Below are positions 17,382 to 25,234 of a DNA stretch of 35,015 bases, one piece after another. Under the pieces are notes generated by a model. The model saw nothing but the letters and a program-made list of their open reading frames with translations. It was not told the DNA's origin and did not search any database. Both the position numbers and the translations under genes were made by a program. Numbering within the stretch: position 1 is the stretch's first letter; each line of letters begins with the position of its first letter. The stretch is from an uncultured Ruminococcus sp. (lineage in GTDB: Bacteria > Bacillota > Clostridia > Oscillospirales > Acutalibacteraceae), in NCBI GenBank assembly GCA_902778175.1, contig CACYWT010000030.1, positions 1-35,015 on the forward strand, read 5' to 3'.

Positions 17382-19850
17382 TCATTCTCCTCCGCCTTCG
17401 TCATCCGTGTTCCCCGGTTCAGGTTCAGGTTCCGGCTCAGGCTCCGGTTCCGGCTCAGGTTCAGGCTCGGATTCCGGTTCCGGTTCAGGCTCCGGCTCGG
17501 GTTCGGGTTCTGGTTCTTCGGAGGATTCGTCAATCACAGGTTCCTCAGACGAATCATCGATAACAGGCTCCTCGGAGGATTCATCTGTCACCGGTTCTTC
17601 GCTGTTTTCATCGTCCTCGCTCTCCTCTTCGGAGGTATCGTTTTCATCTTCGCTGTCCTCACTGTCACTTTCCTCCGAACCGCTTTCCTGCTTTTTCTTA
17701 TTCGGATTATAGCTCGAACGGCTCGGCATATTATCCTCTGTATAATAGCCCTCGGCTGTTTTTCCGCTTATTGTATAATCAGTGATTCCGCCGTCATCAA
17801 TAACGTAATTTTGCTTTATAACATCTCCGCCGAGAGTAAACTGTTTTTCGGGCTTATCCTTGAGGTATTCATTCATTATATCACGCCACAGGATATGGAC
17901 CTTACTCTGCTCCTCCTGCGGTATCGGGATATTGGTTTCATGACCTGCCCATATTCCTGCTACTGCATAGGGCGACGCGCCGAGGAACCAGTTATCACAG
18001 GAAGCGTCGGTAGTACCGGTCTTGCCTATGATATCCCAGCCTTCTATCTGAGCGCGGTAGCCGAGCGCTTCACCGCCAGCATTTACGATATCATGCAGCA
18101 GACGATTCATAATTGTTGATGTTTCGGTGCTGATCACATGATCGGGCTTGCCGATATCACGGTTATCGAGGATAACCTTTCCTTCGCTGTTGGTTACATA
18201 GAAATATGTGTAGGGTGAATAATAATATCCGCCGTTGCAGAAGATCTGATATGCGCCGGTCATTTCCTCTACGGTAACACCGCCGCGGAAACCGCCTATG
18301 GAAAGACCTGCGAGGTTCTTTCTGTCTACCTCCGGATCAAGGTGCTTGAAATTGAGCTTCTCCGTGAGGAATTTATAGCTGTTGTCAAGTCCAACTGTCT
18401 TGAGAACGCTTACTGCCGCCGCATTGGAGGAAATATTCAGCGCTCTTGTTACAGTAATATCTCCGTAATAGCTCAGATACCAGTTGTTCGGACCGGGTAC
18501 GGGACTGCCGTTTTCATATCCCCAGTCGGACACAGGACGGTCGGAAACAAGTGATGAATAGCTTATCAGTTTCTCGTCCAGAGCCGGAGTATATGAGGAT
18601 ACAGGCTTGATAGTCGAACCGGGCTGCAGTGTGGACTGTGTTGCCATATCCCACAGCAGACGTCCGTCCTTTTCGTCACGGCTTCCGACTGTTGCCAGAA
18701 CTCTGCCGTCCTCAAAATCCATCATTTCATAAGCGACCTGTATCGACTTATCGGTAGGCGTCTGCCACGAGCGGACCTTCTTTTCCGCAATATCCTGCGC
18801 CCTGACGTCCATTGCGCAGTAAATATTCAGACCGCCGTTATATACGAGCTGTTCCGCATAATCTCTTGTGACGTTCAGCGCAGGCTGGAGATCCCTTACG
18901 ACATCTCTGAACATTCTGTCCATATACCAGTTCCAGTCGCTGAGGTCATCGTCATCATTATCGTTTTCCATGACATAACCGATGAATTTCATATTCTCGG
19001 ATTCCTTCATGGCCTTATCGTATTCGTCCTTGGTTATTTTACCCTGATCGTACATCTCATAGATTATATATTCCCGTCTTTCCTTATTCTTTTCGGGATA
19101 TACCAGAGGATTGTAAGCATATGGGTTCTGGGTTATTCCTGCGATAGCTGCACATTCAGCTATGGAACATTCGGAAATATCCTTATTGAAATACAGATCG
19201 GCAGCCGACTGTACTCCGCGGCATCCTGCGCCGTAATTGACAACATTAAGATAGGCTTCTATTATATCGTTTTTACTGTACTGCTCCTCAAGCTTGAGTG
19301 CACGGAAGATCTCCCTGAGCTTACGGGTAATACTTACGTCATTATCGTTTGTGACGTTCTTGATAAGCTGCTGGGTGATAGTAGATCCGCCGAACTGTCT
19401 GCCGCCGGTACCGAGGCTGAATATCGCGCCGCCTGTACGGTACCAGTCAACTCCGTTATGCTCCTCAAAGCGCTTATCCTCGATAGCGATCTGGGCGTCG
19501 ATCATACATTTAGGGATATCCTTATAGCTTACCCAGACACGGTTTTCGGTTGAATAAAGCTCCTGATATTCGACAAACTCGTCCTCACTGCCTTCCTTCA
19601 GCACATAGACGAAGCTTGTCAGGTTCAGCTTCAGGTTATTGAGATTGATCTCGAACGGCTCGTTCGCAACGGAAATAATATAGAATACCAATGAAATGCC
19701 GACAACAAAACAGGTTATCAGCACTATCATCAGCATAGTAACGATTATCTTCCTGATAGTGGAAAAAAATGATCCTATTGCCTCTCCGGCAGAAACCGAA
19801 GAACCTGATACATTTTCCTCGCTGAAATTACTTATATCGGTTTTTCTCAT
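17382..19850 (-). CDS. Class A penicillin-binding protein with Pro-Glu tail
   Basis: A bifunctional peptidoglycan synthase (PBP1A type) of 822 aa. After a short cytoplasmic end and one membrane anchor (about 28-60), the glycosyltransferase GT51 domain shows EDKRFEEHNGVDWYRT, GGSTITQQLIKN and RKLREIFRAL. The transpeptidase domain has the serine motif STIKP, the SSN motif and KTGTTD, so all three penicillin-binding motifs are intact. The last ~110 residues are low complexity: acidic Ser/Glu/Asp, four copies of a 9-residue unit SSEEPVIDE/D, then a long Glu-Pro repeat. The ATG at 19850 is chosen over a TTG 24 bases upstream because GGAGGCGG precedes it. A TTGATA/TATAAT promoter lies at 19924-19952. 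Confidence 0.95.
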   Translation of the reverse strand: MRKTDISNFSEENVSGSSVSAGEAIGSFFSTIRKIIVTMLMIVLITCFVVGISLVFYIISVANEPFEINLNNLKLNLTSFVYVLKEGSEDEFVEYQELYSTENRVWVSYKDIPKCMIDAQIAIEDKRFEEHNGVDWYRTGGAIFSLGTGGRQFGGSTITQQLIKNVTNDNDVSITRKLREIFRALKLEEQYSKNDIIEAYLNVVNYGAGCRGVQSAADLYFNKDISECSIAECAAIAGITQNPYAYNPLVYPEKNKERREYIIYEMYDQGKITKDEYDKAMKESENMKFIGYVMENDNDDDDLSDWNWYMDRMFRDVVRDLQPALNVTRDYAEQLVYNGGLNIYCAMDVRAQDIAEKKVRSWQTPTDKSIQVAYEMMDFEDGRVLATVGSRDEKDGRLLWDMATQSTLQPGSTIKPVSSYTPALDEKLISYSSLVSDRPVSDWGYENGSPVPGPNNWYLSYYGDITVTRALNISSNAAAVSVLKTVGLDNSYKFLTEKLNFKHLDPEVDRKNLAGLSIGGFRGGVTVEEMTGAYQIFCNGGYYYSPYTYFYVTNSEGKVILDNRDIGKPDHVISTETSTIMNRLLHDIVNAGGEALGYRAQIEGWDIIGKTGTTDASCDNWFLGASPYAVAGIWAGHETNIPIPQEEQSKVHILWRDIMNEYLKDKPEKQFTLGGDVIKQNYVIDDGGITDYTISGKTAEGYYTEDNMPSRSSYNPNKKKQESGSEESDSEDSEDENDTSEEESEDDENSEEPVTDESSEEPVIDDSSEEPVIDESSEEPEPEPEPEPEPEPESEPEPEPEPEPEPEPEPEPGNTDDEGGGE
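17414..17610. repeat. In-frame coding repeats: Glu-Pro tract and 9-residue units
   Basis: Within the penicillin-binding protein gene, 17414-17520 is a 6-base-period tract encoding alternating Glu and Pro with a few Ser. About 17515-17610 holds three to four 27-base units encoding SSEEPVIDE-like repeats. Such tracts vary in length by slippage and probably make an extended, negatively charged wall-spanning spacer. Confidence 0.85.
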
Positions 19851-19923
19851 TGAATTATCCGCCTCCGATAACAAAGCAGTACATTATTATGTACAGTAAG
19901 CTGAAAATAAATAATTACAAGAT

Positions 19924-19952
19924 ATTATAGCATATATTTGTCGTCATATCAA
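19924..19952 (-). promoter_or_regulatory. Sigma-A promoter of the penicillin-binding protein gene
   Basis: On the minus strand TTGATA (19947-19952), 17 bases and TATAAT (19924-19929), about 75 bases ahead of the ATG at 19850. Confidence 0.8.
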
Positions 19953-20099
19953 GCACCGAAGTGCTTTCGGCAATAATTTTTCTTTAACGGCTGTAAGATT
20001 TGACAAAAATAATGGAATTGAATTTGTTAAATTTTCCCTCAGATCAATAAATGTATATCATATGCAAAAATGCAGAATAATAATACAGAGGTGAAAACA

Positions 20100-20447
20100 G
20101 TGAAATATCTTCTGACTTTTACAGGAATAATTCTCATTCTGTGTATAATAGTTACAGCAAAATACTATCCCTCAGCCGATAAGATCGCACCAGGCAGCGA
20201 GGAAAAGGCTTCTGTTCATAATACTACAGTATCATTCTCTCAGGTGAGCCGGAATCAATATCAGTATTATATTTCCGTAAGCTCGGGCAGGGTCGCTCTT
20301 TTTGAAACAGACTGTCAGACACCGCTCAGAATCACCGGAACAAGAGTACGTGATCTGCCCCTCAGCGACCGCGACGCACTTAAAAAAGGGATCGGAGCAT
20401 ATGATCTTAAATCGGCGGAAAAAATCATGCAGGAATATTGCAGTTGA
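20100..20447 (+). CDS. Small membrane-anchored BofC C-terminal-like protein
   Basis: A 115-aa protein with one N-terminal hydrophobic segment (about 3-22) followed by a Ser/Gln-rich linker. The C-terminal domain reads YYISVSSGRVALFE, then RVRDLPLSDRDALKKGI, and ends SAEKIMQEYCS. This pattern (strand, G-x-V/I-A-V/L-F, then LPxxDxxxLxxGI, then a helix) matches the BofC C-terminal-like domain found in many small clostridial proteins of unknown function (from memory). The GTG at 20100 is preferred over an ATG at 20070 because GAGGTG lies at ideal spacing and the hydrophobic segment starts at once. It is divergent from the penicillin-binding protein gene; a TTGACA sits at about 20000. The role is unknown, perhaps at the cell envelope. 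Confidence 0.7.
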   Translation: MKYLLTFTGIILILCIIVTAKYYPSADKIAPGSEEKASVHNTTVSFSQVSRNQYQYYISVSSGRVALFETDCQTPLRITGTRVRDLPLSDRDALKKGIGAYDLKSAEKIMQEYCS

Positions 20448-20524
20448 CCGCTTTTTATATTTTTTTCACTTTTTTAGTTATGATATCATTTCTTTTTGCC
20501 TATATTATAGTATCATTATAATTA

Positions 20525-20565
20525 TTTGATTTAATCACATATACACTTTAATGTGTTAAATCAAA
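20525..20565. promoter_or_regulatory. Imperfect palindrome upstream of XRE regulator gene
   Basis: TTTGATTTAATCACAT (20525-20540) and ATGTGTTAAATCAAA (20551-20565) are complementary with a single bulged base, around a 10-nt loop. It lies in the 420-base AT-rich gap before the regulator gene. No T-run suggests a terminator, so a protein binding site or a 3' end of the gene at 20100-20447 are both possible. A second, 12-base perfect palindrome ATTTGATCAAAT lies at 20735-20746. No gene is visible in this gap. Confidence 0.55.
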
Positions 20566-20770
20566 ATGTGCAAATCGACTGTTTTAATTATTAATATTTT
20601 CGTATAATTGTACAAAAAATTGCACTTCCGCCTACCTGTTTTATGCGTTTTTTACAGGTCTTTTACCATTTTATTCCTATTTTCAATATTATTCCCCTAT
20701 TTTTTGAAGTCATTGTTCACAAAAACAATATTCAATTTGATCAAATCTTGTAAATACGTTTGAAAAATGC

Positions 20771-20799
20771 GTGACTTTTTTATTTTTTTAGTTTATAAT
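20771..20799 (+). promoter_or_regulatory. Promoter of the XRE regulator gene
   Basis: GTGACT (20771-20776), 17 bases and a perfect TATAAT (20794-20799) precede the gene by about 70 bases. The ATTTGATCAAAT palindrome ends 25 bases upstream of the -35 box. Confidence 0.65.
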
Positions 20800-20867
20800 A
20801 ATGATACAGGGGCGTTTATACATTTATAAACATTTATTTTTATTCATGAACAAAGGAGGAGAGTATC

Positions 20868-21269
20868 ATGTACAGTATGATCTCTTATTGGCTCAAGTAT
20901 TACAGACACGAGTGTGGTCTGACACAGCAACAAGTTGCTGACAGACTCAAGATCGAAAGATCCACTTACACTTATTATGAAACAGGCAAAACCAAGCCTG
21001 ACATCAACACTCTTATCAAGATCGCAAAAGTCTTTAATATCAATTACCTCAAGCTTCTTGAAGGCGTAGAGGAAGAGCTTGAAGACGCAATCTCAGAAAT
21101 CCATTCCGGTCCTGAGGATGACGACAGCTACAAATATCGTACCCATGCAACAACCAAGTATGAGGTAGAACTTCTTTTCGTTGTACGCAACCTCAATCCC
21201 AAGCAGAGAAAAGAAGTAATGAATCTTGCTAAGAACTTTGTCAAAGAAAACGAAAAAGATGAAGATTAA
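20868..21269 (+). CDS. XRE-family transcriptional regulator
   Basis: A 133-aa DNA-binding protein. The N-terminal helix-turn-helix (about 6-62) is standard for the Cro/CI (XRE) family: LKYYRHECGLTQQQVADRLKIERSTYTYYETGKTKPDIN. A linker with acidic residues leads to a C-terminal helical part (about 98-130) that could serve in dimerisation. It has a strong AAAGGAGGAG site, its own promoter, and two palindromes in the long upstream gap, so autoregulation is a reasonable guess. No adjacent operon partner indicates the target genes. The codon usage matches the neighbours, and I see no phage context, so it is probably a resident regulator. Confidence 0.9.
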   Translation: MYSMISYWLKYYRHECGLTQQQVADRLKIERSTYTYYETGKTKPDINTLIKIAKVFNINYLKLLEGVEEELEDAISEIHSGPEDDDSYKYRTHATTKYEVELLFVVRNLNPKQRKEVMNLAKNFVKENEKDED

Positions 21270-21287
21270 GCTTTGAAAGCTACATAG

Positions 21288-21319
21288 AGCAGCGGAAGTC
21301 ATTTTTCCGCTGCTTTTTT
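21288..21319 (+). terminator. Intrinsic terminator after the XRE gene
   Basis: A 10-bp stem (21288-21297 with 21305-21314) with a 7-nt loop and a following T-run on the plus strand, just after the regulator's stop codon. Confidence 0.9.
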
Positions 21320-21330
21320 ATCTGCAAAAC

Positions 21331-21356
21331 AAAGCTCCGGAAAGATCCGGAGCTTT
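21331..21356. terminator. Bidirectional intrinsic terminator
   Basis: A perfect 11-bp stem AAAGCTCCGGA/TCCGGAGCTTT (21331-21341 with 21346-21356), flanked by T-rich sequence on both strands. It sits between two convergent genes and would end the minus-strand VanZ-like transcript as well as back up the terminator at 21288. Confidence 0.85.
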
Positions 21357-21392
21357 TCTTACTTTATTCATTATTCCGGCTATGATGCCATC

Positions 21393-22313
21393 TCATTCTT
21401 CCACGACCTGAGCGCCTTGCTGGGGCTTGCGCGGAAGCGGAACATATTCAAAGCTGAGCATACATTTGTCCGTATTGCCCGTTACAAAACGTCGCATCAG
21501 ATCAATTATGTTTTTGAGAACAATACCCAGCACCGCCCCGGAAATATAAAGAACTATATCGTCAAAGCTTGCGGCAGCCGTATTGAACAGGAACTGCAGC
21601 GCCTCTACCGCAAGACCGAGCGATACTGCAATTATAACACTGTGCCATACTTTAAGCTTAGGGATAAGCACAGAAAGATAAAATGTCAGCGGCATCAATA
21701 TTATCAGATGCCAGAGCAGATAGACAATATCATCGGATTCCATATCCGTTATCCTGTTTCTGATCATATCAAACGGCATCAGATAAAATATTCTTTCTGA
21801 TTCAAACTTGGGTTTCACGGGAATGATCAGCTTGAATATCAGAACTATCCCGTATATTATCAGCAGAGAACGCATACTCAGCGTCATGAATCTTGCAAAG
21901 CTTCGTCTTTTGCTGTTGCTGTCAGATGACATTCCGGAAATCATGCGAAACGCGATTGCAATTCCGAACGGCGTCACCCATATAAGAAACATTGAAACTA
22001 TACTGTATTCTGTTATCTGCGGCCAGTAATCGGCTCCCTTTGCAATAATTCCGCCGATGATCGAAATTATCAGCTTTATAAAAACAAAGACAGATATTGC
22101 AAGCATTTGCGTCCCTATCGCCTCATAACGCTTTATAAGCAGAAAAAGAACAACGGTTATCACTAAACCTACCACAAATATATATCCGTAGCAGACCGCC
22201 TCTGATTCAAACTGATTATTCGCATCATTCGGAAGCAGAAACATCATAAGACCTGCAGCTATCGAAATGAACAGTTCACCTATGCTGAGTTTCTGTCCGG
22301 GAAGAACTGTCAT
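21393..22313 (-). CDS. VanZ-like multi-pass membrane protein
   Basis: A 306-aa membrane protein with about seven to eight hydrophobic segments. The C-terminal half has the pattern of VanZ-like domains: FYLMPFDMIRNRI, then IILMPLTFYLSVLIPKL, then SLGLAVEALQFLF followed by FDDIVLYISGAVLGIVL, where the conserved E-x-x-Q and D-D residues lie. VanZ confers low-level teicoplanin resistance in Enterococcus by an unknown mechanism, while most relatives have no known role. The ATG at 22313 is chosen because AGGAGGAAT precedes it; an earlier in-frame start would add 11 residues. It overlaps the end of ruvX by 38 bases and so belongs to that operon. No van cluster is nearby. Confidence 0.8.
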   Translation of the reverse strand: MTVLPGQKLSIGELFISIAAGLMMFLLPNDANNQFESEAVCYGYIFVVGLVITVVLFLLIKRYEAIGTQMLAISVFVFIKLIISIIGGIIAKGADYWPQITEYSIVSMFLIWVTPFGIAIAFRMISGMSSDSNSKRRSFARFMTLSMRSLLIIYGIVLIFKLIIPVKPKFESERIFYLMPFDMIRNRITDMESDDIVYLLWHLIILMPLTFYLSVLIPKLKVWHSVIIAVSLGLAVEALQFLFNTAAASFDDIVLYISGAVLGIVLKNIIDLMRRFVTGNTDKCMLSFEYVPLPRKPQQGAQVVEE

Positions 22314-22728
22314 GGTTATTCCTCCTGAAAGTAAGATAATCCTCAAGTATTATTACTGCCGCAACACTGTCAACGACAGCCTTGCGCTTTTTTCCTCTTG
22401 TATCGGTCATATTGAGATAATTATGCGCCGTAACGGTAGTACAGCGTTCGTCCCTGAGCACGACCTCAATGCCGCTGAGATCACCGAGCAGCCGCGCAAA
22501 TTCCCGGACATTCTGCGCGCTTCCGCCTTCGCTGCCGTCCATATTTCTGGGCAGACCGAGAACGATAAGCTCTGCTTTTTTCTCCCGGGCGGCATCTGTT
22601 ACCTTAGCCGCTAATTTATCCATATTATATTCCGTTATCACCCCTGCAGGAGAGGCGAGCATTTCATTTTTATCGCATACGGCAAGACCGGTCCTTGCGC
22701 GTCCGTAATCAACAGACAGTATTATCAT
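22276..22728 (-). CDS. ruvX: Putative pre-16S rRNA nuclease / Holliday junction resolvase-like
   Basis: A 150-aa YqgF-family protein with an RNase H-like fold. YqgF takes part in 5' maturation of 16S rRNA; older names call it a Holliday junction resolvase homologue. Motifs: ILSVDYGRARTGLAVCD (first catalytic Asp and GxxRxG), ELIVLGLPRNMDGSEGGSA, VVLRDERCTTVTA (catalytic Glu), and VDSVAAVIILEDYL with the last Asp. The C-terminal tail is Arg/Ser-rich and longer than usual; this part overlaps the VanZ-like gene start. Its ATG overlaps the stop codon of the upstream phosphatase gene as ATGA, so the two are translationally coupled. Confidence 0.93.
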   Translation of the reverse strand: MIILSVDYGRARTGLAVCDKNEMLASPAGVITEYNMDKLAAKVTDAAREKKAELIVLGLPRNMDGSEGGSAQNVREFARLLGDLSGIEVVLRDERCTTVTAHNYLNMTDTRGKKRKAVVDSVAAVIILEDYLTFRRNNHDSSSRTETQHR

Positions 22729-23351
22729 TTCCCGTCCCCCGTATCAAGATGACCGCTGTAACCTTCCATCAGAAATTCGGGTTTCATATCGTCGTCATAG
22801 CGTATGACATTGACAGACATATTTGTCCCGAGCGGTATTTTTGCGATATCGTCAACCTTATATCCGTGCAGAAAGCACATCATGCATTTCATTGCGCAGC
22901 CGTGGGAAACTATACATACGGTCTTTCCCTTGTTTTCATTAAGTATGTCCGTAAGCGCCGCGCTTACCCTGTCATATACCTGCGCCATTGATTCTCCCTC
23001 CGGGGCATGGAACACTTCGGGATGGTTTTTCCAGTTATCCCACTGCTCCGGAAATTCCTTTTCGATATCGGTAAGATATCTTCCCTCCCACAGACCTGCA
23101 TCTATTTCCGTAAGTCTGAGATCGGTCATAACCGGGACATTATGATAGAGATTAATGCCGTCTGTACTTTTTCTTGCGCGCTGTTTATCGCTCGTATAGA
23201 ATACGTCTATAGGCTCGGCGGCAAGCATTTCCGCCGTCAGAGCGATCTGCTCCCGTCCCTTCGGAGTAATGTCGCTGTCTATTTTCCCCTGAAAGAATCT
23301 TTCGAGATTCCCCTGCGCCTGACAATGGCGCACCAAGATCAGTTTCGTCAA
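22725..23351 (-). CDS. Histidine phosphatase family protein
   Basis: A 208-aa member of the phosphoglycerate mutase-like histidine phosphatases. The N-terminal catalytic motif reads LVRHCQAQGNLERFFQGKIDSDITPKGREQ: the phospho-accepting His and Arg are present, but the usual RHG is RHC. The second conserved His occurs in VCIVSHGCAMKC. The size and the N-x-x-x-x-F-Q-G element fit broad-specificity phosphatases of the CobC/GpmB type; the substrate cannot be told. It starts at a TTG codon, with GAAGGGAAA upstream; no better ATG is near. It heads or follows into the ruvX-VanZ group and is 27 bases after pyrD. Confidence 0.88.
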   Translation of the reverse strand: MTKLILVRHCQAQGNLERFFQGKIDSDITPKGREQIALTAEMLAAEPIDVFYTSDKQRARKSTDGINLYHNVPVMTDLRLTEIDAGLWEGRYLTDIEKEFPEQWDNWKNHPEVFHAPEGESMAQVYDRVSAALTDILNENKGKTVCIVSHGCAMKCMMCFLHGYKVDDIAKIPLGTNMSVNVIRYDDDMKPEFLMEGYSGHLDTGDGK

Positions 23352-23378
23352 AATAGTGATTTCCCTTCAGTTTTCTTT

Positions 23379-24287
23379 TTATACTATTACCGAGCCTGTC
23401 AGCTCTGTAACGCTTTCCATTCCATGATTGTCAAGCCAGCCGTGAAGTCCTTCTGAGATACGCAGCGGCGCATACGGGTCAGTAAAAAGTACTGTTCCTA
23501 TCTGTATCGCGTCTGCGCCTGACATCATCATTTCAACGGCGTCCTGCCATGTTGAAATGCCGCCGAGACCGATAACCGGTATCTTTACTGCTTTCTTTAC
23601 CTGATATACCATTCTTACAGCAACAGGGAATACCGCCGGACCGGACATACCACCCGTAACATTCTTTATTATCGGGCGGCGTGTGTTTATATCTATCCTC
23701 ATGCCCGTAAGCGTATTGATAAGAGATACCGCGTCTGCGCCTGCGCTTTCCGCTGCAAGAGCGACCTCGGCTATATCGGCTACATTCGGTGAAAGCTTGA
23801 TGATAAGGGGCTTTGTGCAATGCTTTCTTACCGCCGAGGTGATCTTCTCCACCGACTGCGGCGATGTTCCGAACTGTGCTCCGCCCTTTTTGACATTGGG
23901 GCAGGAAATATTAAGCTCTATCATATCGACGTCGCTGTCGGAAAGTATTTCGACAATACGGCAGTAATCCTCCTCGGTGCTGCCTGCCGCATTTGCAATT
24001 ACTACTGTATTCTGTTTTTTAAGCCAGGGAAGCTCAACGCTCACAAAATGCTCTACACCAGGATTCTGAAGTCCTACTGCATTAAGCATACCCATAGGCG
24101 TTTCCGCGATACGCGGAGGAGGATTGCCGGGACGCTCCTGCAATGTCGTTCCCTTGCAGGATATTCCGCCGAATACCGAAAGCGGATAAAGCTCTCCGTA
24201 TTCATGACCGAAACCGATCGTACCTGATGCTGCAATTATCGGGTTGCTGAATTCAACGCCGGCTATATTTACACTAAGATCTGCCAT
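23379..24287 (-). CDS. pyrD: Dihydroorotate dehydrogenase B, catalytic subunit
   Basis: PyrD (class 1B) oxidises dihydroorotate to orotate in pyrimidine synthesis and passes electrons to NAD+ through PyrK. The 302-aa flavin barrel has IIAASGTIGFGHEY, KGTTLQERPGNPPPR, NAVGLQNPGVEHF, ELNISCPNVKKGG (catalytic Cys in the SCPN segment), IKLSPNV and VIGLGGISTWQDA. The ATG at 24287 overlaps the pyrK stop by one base (TAATG) and is much better than an in-frame start 45 bases earlier. Together with pyrK it forms the PyrDB-PyrK complex. No other pyr gene lies next to it, so the rest of the pathway must be elsewhere. Confidence 0.96.
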   Translation of the reverse strand: MADLSVNIAGVEFSNPIIAASGTIGFGHEYGELYPLSVFGGISCKGTTLQERPGNPPPRIAETPMGMLNAVGLQNPGVEHFVSVELPWLKKQNTVVIANAAGSTEEDYCRIVEILSDSDVDMIELNISCPNVKKGGAQFGTSPQSVEKITSAVRKHCTKPLIIKLSPNVADIAEVALAAESAGADAVSLINTLTGMRIDINTRRPIIKNVTGGMSGPAVFPVAVRMVYQVKKAVKIPVIGLGGISTWQDAVEMMMSGADAIQIGTVLFTDPYAPLRISEGLHGWLDNHGMESVTELTGSVIV

Positions 24288-25045
24288 TACCAGATAACCT
24301 CCTCTGCACGGAATACCGGGCCGTTCTTGCAAACGTGCTTATATGTAAGCTCTCCCTTTTCGTTTTTGATACCGACGGCACAGCCAAGACAGGCTCCTAC
24401 GCCGCAAGCCATACGCTGTTCAAGGGAAACAAGACATTCCTTACCGTGTTTTTCGGCAAGAGAAGCTATATTTTTCAGCATAGGCGTCGGGCCGCAGGCG
24501 CATATCATATCTATCTCATCTATGATCTCTTCGAGCGGAGATGTAACAAAGCCGTGTATGCCGTAGCTGCCGTTATCCGTCGTTTCAATAAAGCGGCAGC
24601 CTATTTTTCTGAAATCCTCGGTCAGTATTACCGCGCTCTTGTCACGGAATCCGTTTATTACGGTACAGCTGCTGCCTGCTGTCTTTGCGCTGTAAAGCAT
24701 CGGCGGAACACCGATACCTCCGCCGATAAAAGCGATCCTTTTATCCTCAGGGATATCGAATCCGTTACCGAGCGGAGCGATAATATTAACTATATCCCCT
24801 GTTTCAGAATGTGAAAGAATTTCGGTGCCCTCACCGCGAACCTCAAATACAACGCGGATAATATCTCCCTCGACATCGCAGACGGATATAGGTCTGCGCA
24901 GGGTCTTGCCCGGCACAAGGATATGAGCGAACTGACCGGGTCTTGTAATGGCGGCAAGCTCCTCATTCCTAAGACGGAAATCATATATTGTGGACGTAAG
25001 CTGATATTTAGCCACAAGCTTACAATCCTGTGCATCATATTTCAT
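24287..25045 (-). CDS. pyrK: Dihydroorotate dehydrogenase B, electron transfer subunit
   Basis: PyrK carries FAD and a 2Fe-2S cluster and hands electrons from PyrD to NAD+. The 252-aa protein starts with a ferredoxin-reductase-like FAD domain (GQFAHILVPGKTLRRPISVCD), then an NAD-binding domain with IAFIGGGIGVPPMLYSA and CACGPTPMLKN. It ends with the cluster-binding region LEQRMACGVGACLGCAVG and a later CKNG, giving four Cys. The ATG at 25045 is supported by GAGAGGAAG; an upstream ATG would add 11 residues without a site. A promoter with TTGCAC, 18 bases and TATAAT lies at 25086-25115. Confidence 0.95.
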   Translation of the reverse strand: MKYDAQDCKLVAKYQLTSTIYDFRLRNEELAAITRPGQFAHILVPGKTLRRPISVCDVEGDIIRVVFEVRGEGTEILSHSETGDIVNIIAPLGNGFDIPEDKRIAFIGGGIGVPPMLYSAKTAGSSCTVINGFRDKSAVILTEDFRKIGCRFIETTDNGSYGIHGFVTSPLEEIIDEIDMICACGPTPMLKNIASLAEKHGKECLVSLEQRMACGVGACLGCAVGIKNEKGELTYKHVCKNGPVFRAEEVIW

Positions 25046-25085
25046 ATATTTCTTCCTCTCATGGGTTATTTGATTCAATATTTTA

Positions 25086-25115
25086 ATTATAGCATATACA
25101 AAGCGTCAGGTGCAA
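25086..25115 (-). promoter_or_regulatory. Promoter of pyrK-pyrD
   Basis: On the minus strand TTGCAC (25110-25115), 18 bases and TATAAT (25086-25091). No PyrR-type attenuator or anti-terminator hairpin is visible between it and the pyrK start. Confidence 0.7.
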
Positions 25116-25234
25116 TAAAAAACGAGCCGTTTTTTTGTGAATATATGTTTATTTTTCCTTAAAGATGCAAATAATGACAATAGTATGATAATGCTGTATA
25201 TTTACGGACTAAAATTACGAAAAGAGGGAGCTTA

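Noticed and set aside
17407-17712. Plus-strand Gly-Ser repeat protein
   Set aside because: It is the reverse reading of the Glu-Pro tract in the penicillin-binding protein gene.
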